DNA of 64,000 nt from Antedon mediterranea. Lineage: Eukaryota; Echinodermata; Crinoidea; Comatulida; Antedonidae. Under the pieces are notes generated by a model, which saw only the letters and a list, made by a program, of their open reading frames with translations, did not search any database and was not told the DNA's origin. How positions within the stretch are numbered: position 1 is the first letter of the stretch; every line of letters starts with the position of its first letter. The position numbers were made by a program, and so were the translations under genes. This document shows, one piece after another, positions 1 through 11,900 of this stretch. Location: positions 33,179,648 to 33,243,647 of the forward strand of contig NC_092673.1 of the NCBI RefSeq assembly GCF_964355755.1, given 5' to 3'.

Positions 1-1709
1 CTTTAGAGGAATTTTAAGTTGTTCATTTGGTTCAAGTAAATCCACAACTAACGTTAAGTTGGTAAACAATGTGTCCATGCTGACAATATCCGAACGATCC
101 CATGGTAGTAACTGAATCTGGTTCCTCGTTTGAAGATAATTTTGTTTAACAGCGTTGAAGCAAAGTTGTAGAGCGTCGTCTTCACATTCAACACGATGAT
201 GTGGTGCTGTGGTAGATAAAAGGAATTCATTCATATACATTTATTTATCAACAGCTTGAGATAATTTCAGCATAAATATATTAATCAAACAAGAAAATAA
301 ACTGTTGATAGGGTCCCAAACTAGAAGATAAATCCTTGTCTCGTGAAGAGGAATAATTTAGTTTGGTTGGAACCGGTCGGTAAATCAAGGCCCGTATCAT
401 AGAAAATGGACAGATTTTAATGTTGCCGTGCCCAGTATTTCTTTGTGTAAAATTTAATAAAATCCGGCTCTCTTAGTGAGTTAAAGTCGGTATCATTCAT
501 AGGTAATACTAACCACTGGGAAAGACATGTTCTATCTTTTCTTCCAAGCTCCCCACTGTATTAGTTAGATTCTGGACAACGACCTGTGTATTCTGTTGTC
601 CACGAACTAATAATGCCAGACTTCCCTTCAAATCCAATTCATCCTGTACTCTTCCGATATCATGTACTGTATCCTGACCCTCAGCTGCAGATGTTGTTCT
701 GGTGGCTACTTTATATGACTCCGCACTTGAATTAATATATTTCTTTTGTATTGCATTGCTTTCTTTCCTATCGACGTGTTGGTTCGTATCAGGTGTAAAC
801 AACTTGTCAATGTTAAGTTTGTCTGGGTCTACTTTTTCGGGAGAGCTAACTTTGTAGTTAAGTTGTGAACACGTTTCTTTAAATAGGCCTGTGTTTAGTG
901 TTAAAATTGGTGTAGAGTTTGTGGGTTGAGTAAGCCTAGTTTCAAATTGCTGTTTATCGGTACTCTTTAAAGCATCCATTTGATCTTTTAAAGTTCTCAT
1001 TGAAGTTTTGACATCTTCTTGGCCATCCAAAACATCTCTAATCGCTGATTCATTTTGTTTAGTGACTGATGAGATTGTCTGCAGTTCTCGTTGGATGCCT
1101 CCAACTATTTCTTTCAGTTCTTCCTCAAGCTCTCTGATTTCTTCGATAACCTTCTGTTGGTCAGTAACACTAATATCCTTAGAAGCATACAAATCAATCA
1201 CCTTTTTGTCAACTCCTAATATTTGCAGCATTTTTGACAAACGAATCCATTCATTATTGAAATCAGCTGGACTAATACGACAGCAATCCGGGTGTGCTTT
1301 AGCGTTTCTGAAGTTCTTGAGACGAACGATGTTCGCTAATTCGGAATTCCCAGGCATCTCATTCCATTTGCTTTCATCAACCATATTATCTTTAAACACG
1401 CATAAATGCTTTATCAACATAAATAACAAAGTGATATCAAGTTTTTTTATATCAGCTTTTCCTTTCATGGGGAATAACATCTTGTTTTGTTTCTGTTCTT
1501 GTCAGTGTATTTGGTTTCAAATTTTCGATAAGTTTATCTCTATTATTTGCCAAGAATTCGTGAAGTTGGCTTGGCTGTAGGACTAGGCCATAACCAGAAG
1601 CATGGCTAAGAAAAAAACGTCTCATTGCCTCTGTACCTTCTGAGAGTAGCAAACAACAAATACGCGAATAGTTTTCGGTTTCCTTATCATAAACCGGAAG
1701 ACTTGCCAT
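1..1709 (-). CDS. HEPN (DZIP3-like) / coiled-coil / NACHT-type receptor, 5' part, frameshifted
   Basis: Probable NLR-like innate immune sensor, truncated by the left window edge. The start chosen is the ATG at 1709, which has a strong Kozak context (ACCATGG); an in-frame TAA lies upstream. The first exon (1709 to 514) begins with a DZIP3-like HEPN domain: the pattern ends with LLLSEGTEAMRRFF, LFPMKGKADIKKLDITLL, then IVRLKNFRNAKAHPDCCR and FNNEWIRLSKMLQILG. A Glu/Lys-rich coiled coil of about 90 residues follows, then a Ser/Thr-rich linker. A donor GTTAGT at 513 pairs in phase with an AG acceptor at 207-208. Exon 2 (206 to 1) reads ALQLCFNAVKQNYLQTRNQI, then LLPWDRSDIV and LFTNLTLVVDL, which resembles the segment just before the NACHT P-loop in NLR-like proteins; the P-loop itself would lie outside the window. 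The HEPN reading frame shifts by one base between about 1452 and 1503 (IPHERKS-stop in one frame, LFPMKGK in the other). That means a broken allele, a pseudogene or an assembly indel. Confidence 0.75.
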
Positions 1710-1736
1710 GGTTTCAGCTGAAACTGTGTTAGCCAA

Positions 1737-2640
1737 TTTAGGAACTGTGGATTAAATGAAGAAATTCGATTTAATAATGGGTTCTACTAGTACCTCTATT
1801 TTAAGGAAATATCCCTAAAATAAAAGGAAATTTCGTGATATGAATGAGGGTCAGACAGTAGGCCTATGTCTTAAACATAATGGTGGCGGTGAGGAAGTGG
1901 ATAAAGGCTTATACTTACTATAAATAATCTATTTTGTGGACCTCTTGGATTCATTTCATTCTTTTTAGTAGGCCTCGTTTGTCGTTTGTGTCAATGCACC
2001 AATGGACCAACGGCTTAACTTCTCATCCGATAGATCCGGTAAGGGACTCACGTCCACCCACACTCTGCCCTAGCAATGCGATGTGGCCGACCCTTTCTGA
2101 AACCTAAATACAAAATTGAAATTCAATATAAGTATTGTTTTATACTTGTTGCCTTTTTGACCTTAATTGGTATCGGCCACCCAACATGTAGCCTATCGTA
2201 AACTTGAAATTAGTTGTTCCTGATTTAGGCCTCATAGGAGGCTTGCCCTAGTCCAACTCCCGATCTTGATCATATCATAGTTATCTTATCTGGATATCAA
2301 GAAAGATTAAACGAGTCACCGTGTGTGACACCCACTAACTTAACTTACCAACGGCAAATAGCTAGCCTACTGGCCTTTAGATTGCGCCGAAATAAAGGAT
2401 TTGTAACATCTGTCGTATTTAACCAATATGGCGGTTGATGGGTGTAAGATTTGGTTTGAGGTAAACTGTATAAATAGAAACATTACGACTTTTAGAAATT
2501 CCAAATCGTCTTCATTTCCGATCCAAAAAAGTTAGTACCAAGGCCCAAAGAAAGCACTGTAATTTGTACAATACACAAGTTGGATGTGTTGTGAATAATG
2601 GTAGAGTAATTTAAATATCTGGTGTGGGCGTTCCTTCTGG
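1737..2640. other. 5' flank of the receptor gene, no gene seen
   Basis: About 900 bases upstream of the receptor gene. I see no convincing coding exon, RNA gene or named repeat on either strand. A short GGT-rich simple stretch follows at about 2695-2716. Confidence 0.4.
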
Positions 2641-3179
2641 ATCGCCGTAGAAAATGACGCTTGAGCGAGCGAGCACCTGCTGTTGTTGTGTTGTGATGGT
2701 GTGGTGGTGGTGGTGGAGATCTGAGTCGAGTGCCGGTGTAAGATTTAAATGTGTCCGGTGTTTGAAAGTGTCCACTGGACAATTTTCAGCATTGAATAGT
2801 GTAATACCAGCTGTTGAAAATGGCTGCAACCACCCGGGCAGCTTTCATCGATAAAAAAGTAGGACCATCGACATCATATTAACCCCGTAAAAACTAGGGC
2901 ACTGGACGGTCACCAACTCCCGTTAGGGTAATTATAATTCCTTAGAATACCAACTTGAATCGCAAAATATCAAGTCGATTGAAATAAATATTACTATTAT
3001 TATATCTGGAGACATATAGTCTAATCAAATTAAATTGTTTGTTTTTGATTGAGTATATACAACCTGTTGTCAATTTGAAGTAAATCTGACAACTTGAAAA
3101 AATATATAGCCTACCGGTACTGTATTATTATTTCTAGGGAATGAATATCACTAAATCATATAGGCATAGGGCCTACCTA

Positions 3180-3420
3180 TTTTCGTTCTCTCGAAATATT
3201 ATTTCATTGGAATTCGAATTACTAATTCGCGAGAGAACGAAATAATTTCCCTCGAAATTATTTCGTTCTCTCGATCATTCCTTGTCTCGAAGTAGTAATT
3301 CATTTTTTATATTGTTCAGTTCTTGAAATCTTATTTTGTTCTCCCTAAATATATTTGTTCCCTCAAAATATTTTTCAGTTCTCAAAATATTATTTTGTAA
3401 TATTCATAATACTGTTACTA
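3180..3420. repeat. Inverted repeats of a TTCGTTCTCTCGA motif
   Basis: TTTCGTTCTCTCGAAAT occurs near 3180 and again near 3262, and its reverse complement GAGAGAACGAAATAAT lies near 3230 between them. Looser versions (GTTCTCCCTAAATATATT, GTTCTCAAAATATT) continue to about 3400. The region could fold into hairpins. No gene is visible here. Confidence 0.5.
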
Positions 3421-3769
3421 ATTTAATAATATTAACTGATAACAAAAGTGCTTTAAACAAGTAAGTTCGTCATTGTTAAAGTGAGTTCTTTTTCATTATA
3501 TTTTTTTTCACAGATGCCTGATTTTTGGTTTTATTTAATAAAACATTGAATTGATTAGTCACAATATTTTATTTGTTTCTAGAGATTTTACATTATTTAT
3601 TTATTTATCTAAAATACATTTGAAAAATATTGTTGATGCATATTACCAAAAAATATTTATTTTTTTATATTTTATATGGCAAAATAAACACCTTAATTGC
3701 GCATCAAAATTATTCGTTCACTCAAGGGTATTTCGTTTTTTTGTATTTTTCGAATAATCTCTAAAAAAA

Positions 3770-4090
3770 AAACGTCCACCTCTCCTAAGGGACCACTTCT
3801 CATAATTCCGTAACGACCACCTTTCGCAAATTACCACCTCTATTGAGGTGGTCACTTACGGGAGGTGTAGTCGGTAAAAGAAGTGGTCGTCTACGAGCGG
3901 TGGTAGTTTATGAAAGCAGTCCGTTATGAGAGGTGGTTACCCCTTCAGGAGGTTGTCCATTGTGAGAAGCGGTCCATTAACAGAGGTAGTCCCTTTTAAA
4001 TATTAAAGGTGGTCGCTAACAAAGGTGGTTGCTTACGATCAGAGTGCTAAGTTTTGAAAGCCGATCACTTACGAGAGGTGGATAGACTGA
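3770..4090. repeat. Diverged repeats of a GAGGTGGTCGCTTACG motif
   Basis: A string of imperfect copies of GAGGTGGTC(G/A)CTTACGA, with complementary copies such as CGACCACCTTTCGC at the left end. The motif resembles GGTCGCTAATTGGAGGTG in the array at 5.15-7.69 kb, so both may derive from one element family. Confidence 0.5.
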
Positions 4091-4149
4091 CGACAAGTAG
4101 AGAAATACATTTGCACATGATTTAGACATTTTTAATTCAACATTTATTA

Positions 4150-4635
4150 GTTTCTATCAATGGTATAACAATACAATAAAAAGAATGATAATTTATAATG
4201 AGAAAATACAAAAAATACCATTAATAGAGGATCTTGCAAGAAGAGAATACTTGTCACGCAAGACCCATAAACAAAAGAAAAAAATACATTTGTATATAAT
4301 TATTAAATAAAATAAAAAAAAGTCATGACAAAAACATTTTGAAGGTCTAGTTTGAGTACAATGATAACAAATTACTTTTAAGTTTTTTACGAAAAGTTGG
4401 GAGAGAGGAAGAGTTAACAATACTAGTATCTAATTGATTCCAAATTAAAGGGCCAGAAACATAAATAAAGTGAGAAGAACTAGTTAATCTTACAAAAGGA
4501 ATAGTTAACTGAAACTTATGAACAGTACTTCTTAAATTATGACCATGGTTGAAATCAGCAGTGTTAAATAAATTCATCATGGGAGAAGGAAGATTGTTAG
4601 AAAAATATTGAAAGACAAAAGAGGCACTTTAGGTT
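4150..4635 (-). mobile_element. 5'-truncated LINE, C-terminal reverse transcriptase tail
   Basis: On the minus strand an open frame from about 4630 to 4347 reads ASFVFQYFSNNLPSP, then NLFNTADFNHGHNLRS, then FIYVSGPLIWNQL, then LPTFRKKLKSNLLSLYSN-stop. The series HNLRS, GP-LWNxL and FxKKLKxxLL-x-Y is the usual C-terminal end of non-LTR retrotransposon ORF2. An AT-rich 3' UTR follows down to about 4150. The copy lacks almost the whole RT and is dead. Confidence 0.7.
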
Positions 4636-4899
4636 TGTAAAATATATAATATATTATTAGCTGGCGATATTAACTACATTAGCTGTGAGGCAATTTTCGT
4701 TACTACATTACCTGTTGAGTTGTATATGAGTATAATGTTGATTTTTATTTGATAAATAAGCTGTTGGTGTTTCTACATCATTAGCTAGTTCTAGGTTTTA
4801 TTATATGGGTGGATTTGACTTTTCTACACTAGCAGTTTTGAACAGGGCCTACTGTGTTTAAATGGAATGCTACAAGTTGTATTATTTTTTTTTATTTAT

Positions 4900-5145
4900 C
4901 GTTTTGTGTACTAAAGTGGCAGCATAATCAGTATTTATTTTTACCAGATGTCCAACAAGGGTAATGTCCCAATTGGTAATTGCCACAATTGTCAGGTCAA
5001 CCTCAAAACAGCGGCTCTCGGGACCGGGAGAGTTGTATGATTTGTTTTTATTATTATTTTTTTTTTAATGCGCCTTGAGCACTCTGTGGTATGTGTGCTA
5101 TAAAAATCCTGTTATTATTATTTGTTATTATTATTTCACCTTTTA
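4900..5145 (+). mobile_element. LINE-like 3' tail with TTA-rich end
   Basis: The segment ends ATGCGCCTTGAGCACTC, then GTGTGCTATAAAAATCCTG and a (TTA)n run. This form (GCGCCTTGAGCAC, ATAAAAATCC, then a microsatellite tail) is common at the 3' end of RTE/CR1-like LINEs or SINEs that use them. No coding part remains. Confidence 0.35.
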
Positions 5146-5153
5146 GTCGTGTC

Positions 5154-7690
5154 TGTCTTAAAGTAAAGTGATCTTTAATTGGAAGAGGACCAGTACAATT
5201 ACTTGTTTTTAATCACATGATTATAAACTATTTATTCCTCTTGTCTGTGCTCGTACAAAATAATAAAACGGTCGCTAATTGGAAGTGTATTAAAGTAAAG
5301 TGATCTTTAATTGGAAGAGGACCAGTACAATTACTTGTTTTTTATCACATGATTATAAACTATTTATTCCTCTTGTCTGTACTCATACAAAATAATAAAA
5401 CGGTCGCTAAATGGAAGTGTTTAAATTGAAGTGATCTTTAATTTGAAGAGGACCAGTACAATTACTTGTTTTTTATCACATGATTATAAACTATTTCTTC
5501 TTCTTGTCTTTATTCATACAAAATAATATAACGGTCGCTAATTAGAGGTGTCTTAAAGTAAAGTGATCTTTAATTGGAAGCGGACCAGTACATTTACTTA
5601 ATTTTGTCACATAATTAAACTATTAATTATTCTTACCTTTACTCATACCAATTAATAAAAATGGTCGCTAATTAGAGGTGTCTTAAAGTAAAGTGATCTT
5701 TATTTGGAAGCGGACCAGTACAGTTACTTAATTTTGTCACATAATTAAAACTATTAATTATTATTGTCTTTACTCATACCAATTAATATAATGGTCGCTA
5801 ATTGGAGGTGTTTTAGGTAAAGTGATTTTTAATGGAAGAGGACCACTTCATTTACTTGTTTTTGTCATATACTTAACAATTATTTATTCTTTTTGTCTTT
5901 ATTAATACTAAATAATATAATGGTCGCTAATTGGAGGTTTCTTTAAGTAAAGTGATCTATAACTGGAAGAGGACTAGTACAGTTACTTAATTTTGTCACT
6001 ATCATAATTAAAACTATGTATTCTTCTTGTATTTAGTCCTACCAATTAATAAAATGGTCGCTAATTAGAGGTGTCTTAAAGTAAAGTGACCTTTAATTGG
6101 AAGCGGACCAGTACATTTACTTAATTTTGTCACATAATTAAACTATTAATTATTCTTGCCTTTACTCATACCAATTAATAAAAATGGTCACTAATTAGAG
6201 GTGTCTTAAAGTAAAGTGATCTTTAATTGGAAGCGGACCAGTCAGTACAGTTACTTAATTTTGTCACATAATTAAAACTATTAATTATTATTGTCTTTAC
6301 TCATACCAATTAATAAAATGGTCGCTAATTGGAGGTGTTTTAAGTAAAGTGGTCCTTTATTGAAAGAGGGCCAGTACAATTACTTGTTTTTTGTCACATA
6401 ATTAATAACTATATATTCTTCTTGCTTTATTAATACTAAATAATATAATGGTCGCTAATTGGAGGTTTCTTTAAGTAACGTGATCTATAACTGGAAGAGG
6501 ACTAGTACAGTTATTTAATTTTGTCACTATCATAATTAAAACTATGTATTCTTCTTGTATTTACTTCTACCAATTAATAAAAATGGTCGCTAATTAGAGG
6601 TGTCTTAAAGTAAAGTGACCTTTAATTGGAAGCGGACCAGTACATTTACTTAATTTTGTCACATAATTAAACTATTAATTATTCTTGCCTTTACTCATAC
6701 CAATTAATAAAAATGGTCATTAATTTGAGGTGTCTTAAAGTAAAGTGATCTTTAATTGGAAGCGGACCAGTCAGTACAGTTACTTAATTTTGTCACATAA
6801 TTAAAACTATTAATTATTATTGTCTTTACTCATACCAATTAATAAAATGGTCGCTAATTGGAGGTGTTTTAAGTAAAGTGGTCCTTTATTGAAAGAGGGC
6901 CAGTACAATTACTTGTTTTTTGTCACATAATTAATAACTATATATTCTTCTTGCTTTATTAATACTAAATAATATAATGGTCGCTAATTGGAGGTTTCTT
7001 TAAGTAACGTGATCTATAACTGGAAGAGGACTAGTACAGTTATTTAATTTTGTCACTATCATAATTAAAACTATGTATTCTTCTTGTATTTACTTCTACC
7101 AATTAATAAAAATGGTCGCTAATTAGAGGTGTCTTAAAGTAAAGTGACCTTTAATTGGAAGCGGACCAGTACATTTACTTAATTTTGTCACATAATTAAA
7201 CTATCAATTATTCTTGCCTTTACTCATACCAATTAATAAAAATGGTCATTAATTTGAGGTGTCTTAAAGTAAAGTGATCTTTAATTGGAAGCGGACCAGT
7301 CAGTACAGTTACTTAATTTTGTCACATAATTAAAACTATTAATTATTATTGTCTTTACTCATACCAATTAATAAAATGGTCGCTAATTGGAGGTGTTTTA
7401 AGTAAAGTGGTCCTTTATTGAAAGAGGTCCAGTACAATTACTTGTTTTTTGTCACATAATTAAAAACTATATATTCTTCTTGCTTTATTAATACTAAATA
7501 ATATAATGGTCGCTAATTGGAGGTGTTTTAGGTAAAGTGATTTTTAATTGGAAGAGGAACACTTCATTTACTTGTTTTTGTCACATACTTAACAATTATT
7601 TATTCTTCTTGTCTTTTCACATACCATATAATATAATGGTCCCTAATTGGAGGTGTTTAGGCAAAGCGATCTTTAATTAGAAAAAAAAAA
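5154..7690. repeat. Satellite-like tandem array, unit about 131 bp, with four-unit higher-order repeats
   Basis: About 19-20 units, each with AAAGTAAAGTGATCTTTAAT, GGAAGAGGACCAGTACA, TTTTGTCACATAATTA and ATGGTCGCTAATTGGAGGTG. Early units are spaced about 131 bp apart. From about 6050 a block of four distinct units recurs nearly unchanged at about 6053, 6592 and 7111 (spacing 520-540 bp), which shows recent higher-order amplification. No ORF of note. Confidence 0.85.
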
Positions 7691-7969
7691 TTTGTTTGGC
7701 ATCATTAAGTATTATTGGTTATTAAAAGAAGACAAGACAAGTGCAGGCGTGATAAAAACAACCACCTATCATAAAACGTATGATACAGTATTTAATAGTG
7801 GACGCATTTCAATCCATGGGTCAGACATTATTAAACGGGCCGGACAGCATTAAATTGTTGAAAAACGCCCACGAACCCGTTGAAACATGCAACTGGACAC
7901 TATCCAATGCTGAAAAGTGTCCACCCGGACACTTTTGAATGCTGGACACAATTCAATCTTACACCGGAT

Positions 7970-8382
7970 AAGGCGATGAGTGTATGTTCCAAAAAATCCT
8001 AATTTTCTTCCTTAAGACACTCTTCTATATAATATAAAGCAAGGTAACATATATGTATATCGTCATGTATAATATTTTACAGCAATAGTCTTACTGCTTT
8101 ATATATATACAGTGACTTCTTGCCGGATTGCCTAGGCCACGCTTTGTGTTTACCGTAGGACACTGATTTGAAGAATAAGGTAGTGTGATGTGCCTGGATT
8201 TCGGGGAATATTAAAACAGACTAGGCCTAGACTACTAGACTTACCACATCTGGTTTAGGTGTTGTGGCGCAAAATGAAAATCAATTTAATTTTTTAATTT
8301 CCGTCTTAGTTTTGATTTCGTAGCTTTCTGTTTTAATTTTTAAGTAAGGCCTTATTTATACTAAAAAAATTAAGTAATATTA
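7970..8382. other. Intergenic stretch upstream of SWT1, nothing identified
   Basis: No exon, RNA gene or clear repeat is seen. A non-coding first exon of SWT1 could lie here (the sequence before the SWT1 ATG ends in TAG and could be a splice acceptor), but nothing in the sequence locates it. Confidence 0.35.
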
Positions 8383-8425
8383 CTTGAATCATGGAGGTAT
8401 AAATTGTATACCTCCATGCTTTAAT
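8383..8425. mobile_element. Palindromic mini-element with imperfect 7-bp flanking repeats
   Basis: The core at 8390-8418 is a 12-bp arm CATGGAGGTATA, a 5-base loop AATTG, and the exact reverse complement TATACCTCCATG. It is flanked by CTTGAAT (8383-8389) and CTTTAAT (8419-8425), 6 of 7 identical. A second locus at 31694-31729 has the same arm and a perfect 7-bp flank. Confidence 0.55.
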
Positions 8426-8467
8426 TAGGCTAGAACCGGTTGAGTTTTTGACATGGAAATTGCGTTG

Positions 8468-8745
8468 TTTGCCATACCAGAGAGTGATAGTGTAAATAAT
8501 TATCTGACTAGCATGTGATAAGCAATTGGGTTTAAATACCAATTGTAATCCTTATGTAAGATTGTGTCCTTTTTTTTTTGCCTTATCCTTTGGATGTGAT
8601 ATAAAGCAATTGGTTCTGTGTACATACAGTAGAGTACACTATTTAAAATGCGTAGGGGATTATCTTCCTATGTGCTGATCTGCGTAGGCGCTTCATTGCT
8701 GCCTGCCGTGGGTTCATCCGGCCTTATCTGAATTTCCTCAGTTTC
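8468..8745 (+). mobile_element. Diverged tRNA-derived SINE copy
   Basis: GAGAGTGATAGTGTAAATA, then CTGACTAGCATGTGATAAGC, then GTAGGCGCTTCATTGCTGCC, then TGCCGTGGGTTCATCCGG and GAATTTCCTCAGTTTCCAG follow the same order as the better-kept copy at 48240-48425. The tRNA-like head is badly decayed. It lies just upstream of the SWT1 start codon. Confidence 0.6.
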
Positions 8746-8912
8746 CAGTTTAGCTTGATTGAGGAGATAATACAGTAAATACCTTTACCATCAAATGTGA
8801 ATGTGGGTGTATGCGATTAGCAACTAGAAGTACTTTCCTGAATCCAACTTCACTATGCCTCTCATTGATTCTCATAACATAATGATTTTTTGTGCACTTG
8901 CAAATTGTGTAG

Positions 8913-11900
8913 ATGTCGGTTAATCCTGATTCCAAGGATCTTCCGGAAGGATGGGTTTTAAAATTGTCAAGAGGTCATGGTATACCTTACTACTTCGACA
9001 CAAAGACAGGACAGTCATCTTGGAAAAAGCCCACTACTGTGGTAAGTTAAAAATAAAATAATGGATGAATATTATTATTTTTGAAATTTGAATTATTATT
9101 ATTGAAAAAAAAGATAGACTTGCATTAAATGCAGGCCTTGTCTTTTTAGTTGTAGAGTGTGATCACTTGTCTCCTAAAATGCCCTTGAGGAGTGTGACAA
9201 CACACTTAAATTTTACACACCATGAAACAAATGGCACTCCTGAATTTGTAGCACATTTTTCATAAAGACAATGCCTGGAAATGTCTAATTTAGTTTCTTA
9301 TATTATAATAATTAATATGTTTCGTTTTATAGACTTTACCAAATAAAACAAAAAATAAAAGTTTGTCAAAGGAAAAAGCAAATAATGTTGATTTTCAAGC
9401 TAAAGAAAAAGACAGTTCATTTGTAAACAAAATGAAAGGAGAAATAAAGAAATATCGTGAAACTTACAGTAAAATGTCACAAATTCGAAAGAAAAGTGTT
9501 GAACAAAAACAGAAAGAAGTTCAGGAAAAGTTTAAGAAGTTTTATGAACAAAAGGCAATAAAGAAAATGAACAAGAAAACTGTACAAAGGGCACATGAAT
9601 CGTCAAAAAAAGTACAAATTATTGAAAAGAAAACAATTCCTGAAACAAATACTGAGATTAACAAGAAGATAGGAAAGCCTAAACCCAAAATGATTTCAAA
9701 TAAAGAAACGGAAAAGATAAGCAGAGAAATAAAAACTGTCAATAAGTTAAACAATGTGAAAAAAGAAGTTACTCATAAAAATCCTAAAAAGTCTCCAGAT
9801 AAGCATAAACCAGAACAAAGAGAACTGATTGTTATTAGAAGTAAAAGGAAAAGAAGAAAAAATAAGTTAAAAAATGAAGATATTAACATGTCGGAGAAAA
9901 GCCATAGTATAAAGTCAAATAAGGGAAAGCAAAAATCATCTCAGTGTAAGAAGAACATCCAGACCATTGCAACATTGAATAAATTAAATACACAGTGTGC
10001 TAAAGAAAGAATTAAAAGTGCTCTCCCATGTTTGGAGATAAAAAAGAATTGGAATATAAGTATTACAAAATCTCTTTCTAAAAGACCATTCTCTCACTCG
10101 TCTGTGTCATCTTCTACTCTGGCAAGTGCATCATCAGCAGATGTTGAATTTATATCAGAAACATCTCTGGTAACCATAAACACCAGGAGGAAAATTGTTC
10201 GAGAAGATGTTGACTCTGAAGATGTCTGGATGGAGGGAATTGAAGGTGAGTATTTTGTTGGATGTTTACCAGTGGAAGAGTACTTAAAATAAATACTCCT
10301 GGCATCAGATCAAAAAAAGAATCAGTTAGCTGGTCATTGTAGGAGCTGCATTGCTGGCTGTTGTCTGTCAGTAAATGCCTGATTGGAATTTCCTAAGTTT
10401 CCAGTTACACTACTGTTAATAATACATTTAAATAAAGAATGCCATAAATGAAATAAATATACCTAAAAATGACATAATCTTGTATTTTTTCAGTTACTGA
10501 TCCTGGTGATGTAAATCAAATCATTGAAGATATTCACATGGAATCACAAGAAAGGGTTTGCTAAAATACTTAAAAATTGTTACAGGCATAGACAAATTTC
10601 TAAACCGCCCAGTGATATAAGCTAGAAATTAATTACTTTTTTAACAGTAAAGATGAGGAAATCTTTGAAAAATCAAAGATTTGAACCCCGAACCTTCTGC
10701 TTGATATTTACAGTAGACATCCTATCATTCATGGTATAGGGACTCTTTAACAAACACAGAAAAGTTCTTGAAAGTATGTATGCGCAACAGAGGTAAAATT
10801 TATACACCTCATCTGTTTACTTTGAAAGGTTATACACTACTCTATAACTCCCATTAAAGGGACACCTCCTTGACCCACCATATTGTCCCTTAATAGTGTT
10901 TTCCCTTGAATAGAGGTTGTTTGTAATGCTAAAACATATCTTGCTATTTTTACAGAAAAGTGTAGGTGCGGGTGTCCCAAAGAAGGGGTTTACTGTATTT
11001 TATATAAATTGATTTTTTTTTAATACATTTTTTTTCCAGTTTCAGCCAGTTTATGTTGTGCTTGATACTAATGTACTTATAACAAGCTGGACATTTTTAC
11101 GACAAATTACGAAAACTAACTCTAAAGGTATAGCAATAGATAAATAGTGTTTAAATGTTAAAATTTACTTGTATTTGGAGGTGGCTCAGCCGATCCGGGC
11201 CTTCCTAAAACATAGGTTAAGTTCAGCGCTTCATTTCACAATTTTTAGGCCTTCTCCTATTTCAAAATCATGTATCCGCCACTGACATTTTCTATGGCCA
11301 CTTTCAACTGTGCTGATACAGTATAGTGCACAGTGATTATCAGCATTCTTGACTGTGCATAAAATTCATTGTTACTTACCGGAAATATTTATCAAGCTTC
11401 TAATGTCTATTATACAGTAAGGCCTCTTTATTTCCAATGACTTATCACCACAGATTACTAGATGCATGGTTGACTGTGCCGATAAGAAATGATTACATGC
11501 TCATGCCGATAGTCATTTCCATATTATAATCAAAATATTTATTCTTGATGTACAGAGTTCCCGTATGTATGTTTTATTGTACCTTGGGTCGTCATCCAAG
11601 AACTTGACGGCTTAAAGCAGTCACAGAGGTCAAGCACTCTTAGAGTTGATGTCATGAATGCTATCAAGTATGTCAATCAAGCCATCAGAGAGAAGCACCG
11701 GATGATTGGTCAGTCAATAAAAGATGTAAGTGGCCATTCTTACGGCCAGACCTCAAATTTATTGGACGTGATACTTCTTGATTTCTAATTGAAAATTAGT
11801 TATTCCTCAGTACCTGTTTTGGAAGTCAGATACAGCAGGTGCCTTCTGAAAGGTGAAAACAATATGAATTTAGTTTTTAGAAGACACAGACCCACAACCC

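Larger units (their letters stand above)
2733..7967. mobile_element. 70-bp inverted-repeat pair 5.1 kb apart (possible large TIR element)
   Basis: The left arm (2733-2802) starts CCGGTGTAAGATT and ends with CAGCATTGAATAGTGT. The right arm (7897-7967) is its diverged reverse complement, ending AATCTTACACCGG. Inside the arms GGACAC / GTGTCC motifs recur, like subterminal binding repeats. Either the arms bound one 5.2-kb non-autonomous DNA element that later collected LINE tails and a satellite array, or they are two solo copies in opposite orientation. I found no clear target-site duplication and no transposase ORF. Confidence 0.45.

Noticed and set aside
1008-1580. 190-codon plus-strand ORF
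   Set aside because: Antisense shadow of the HEPN/coiled-coil exon, which has clear family similarity on the minus strand.
4193-4420. 75-codon minus-strand ORF
   Set aside because: It overlaps the end and 3' UTR of the LINE remnant in another frame.
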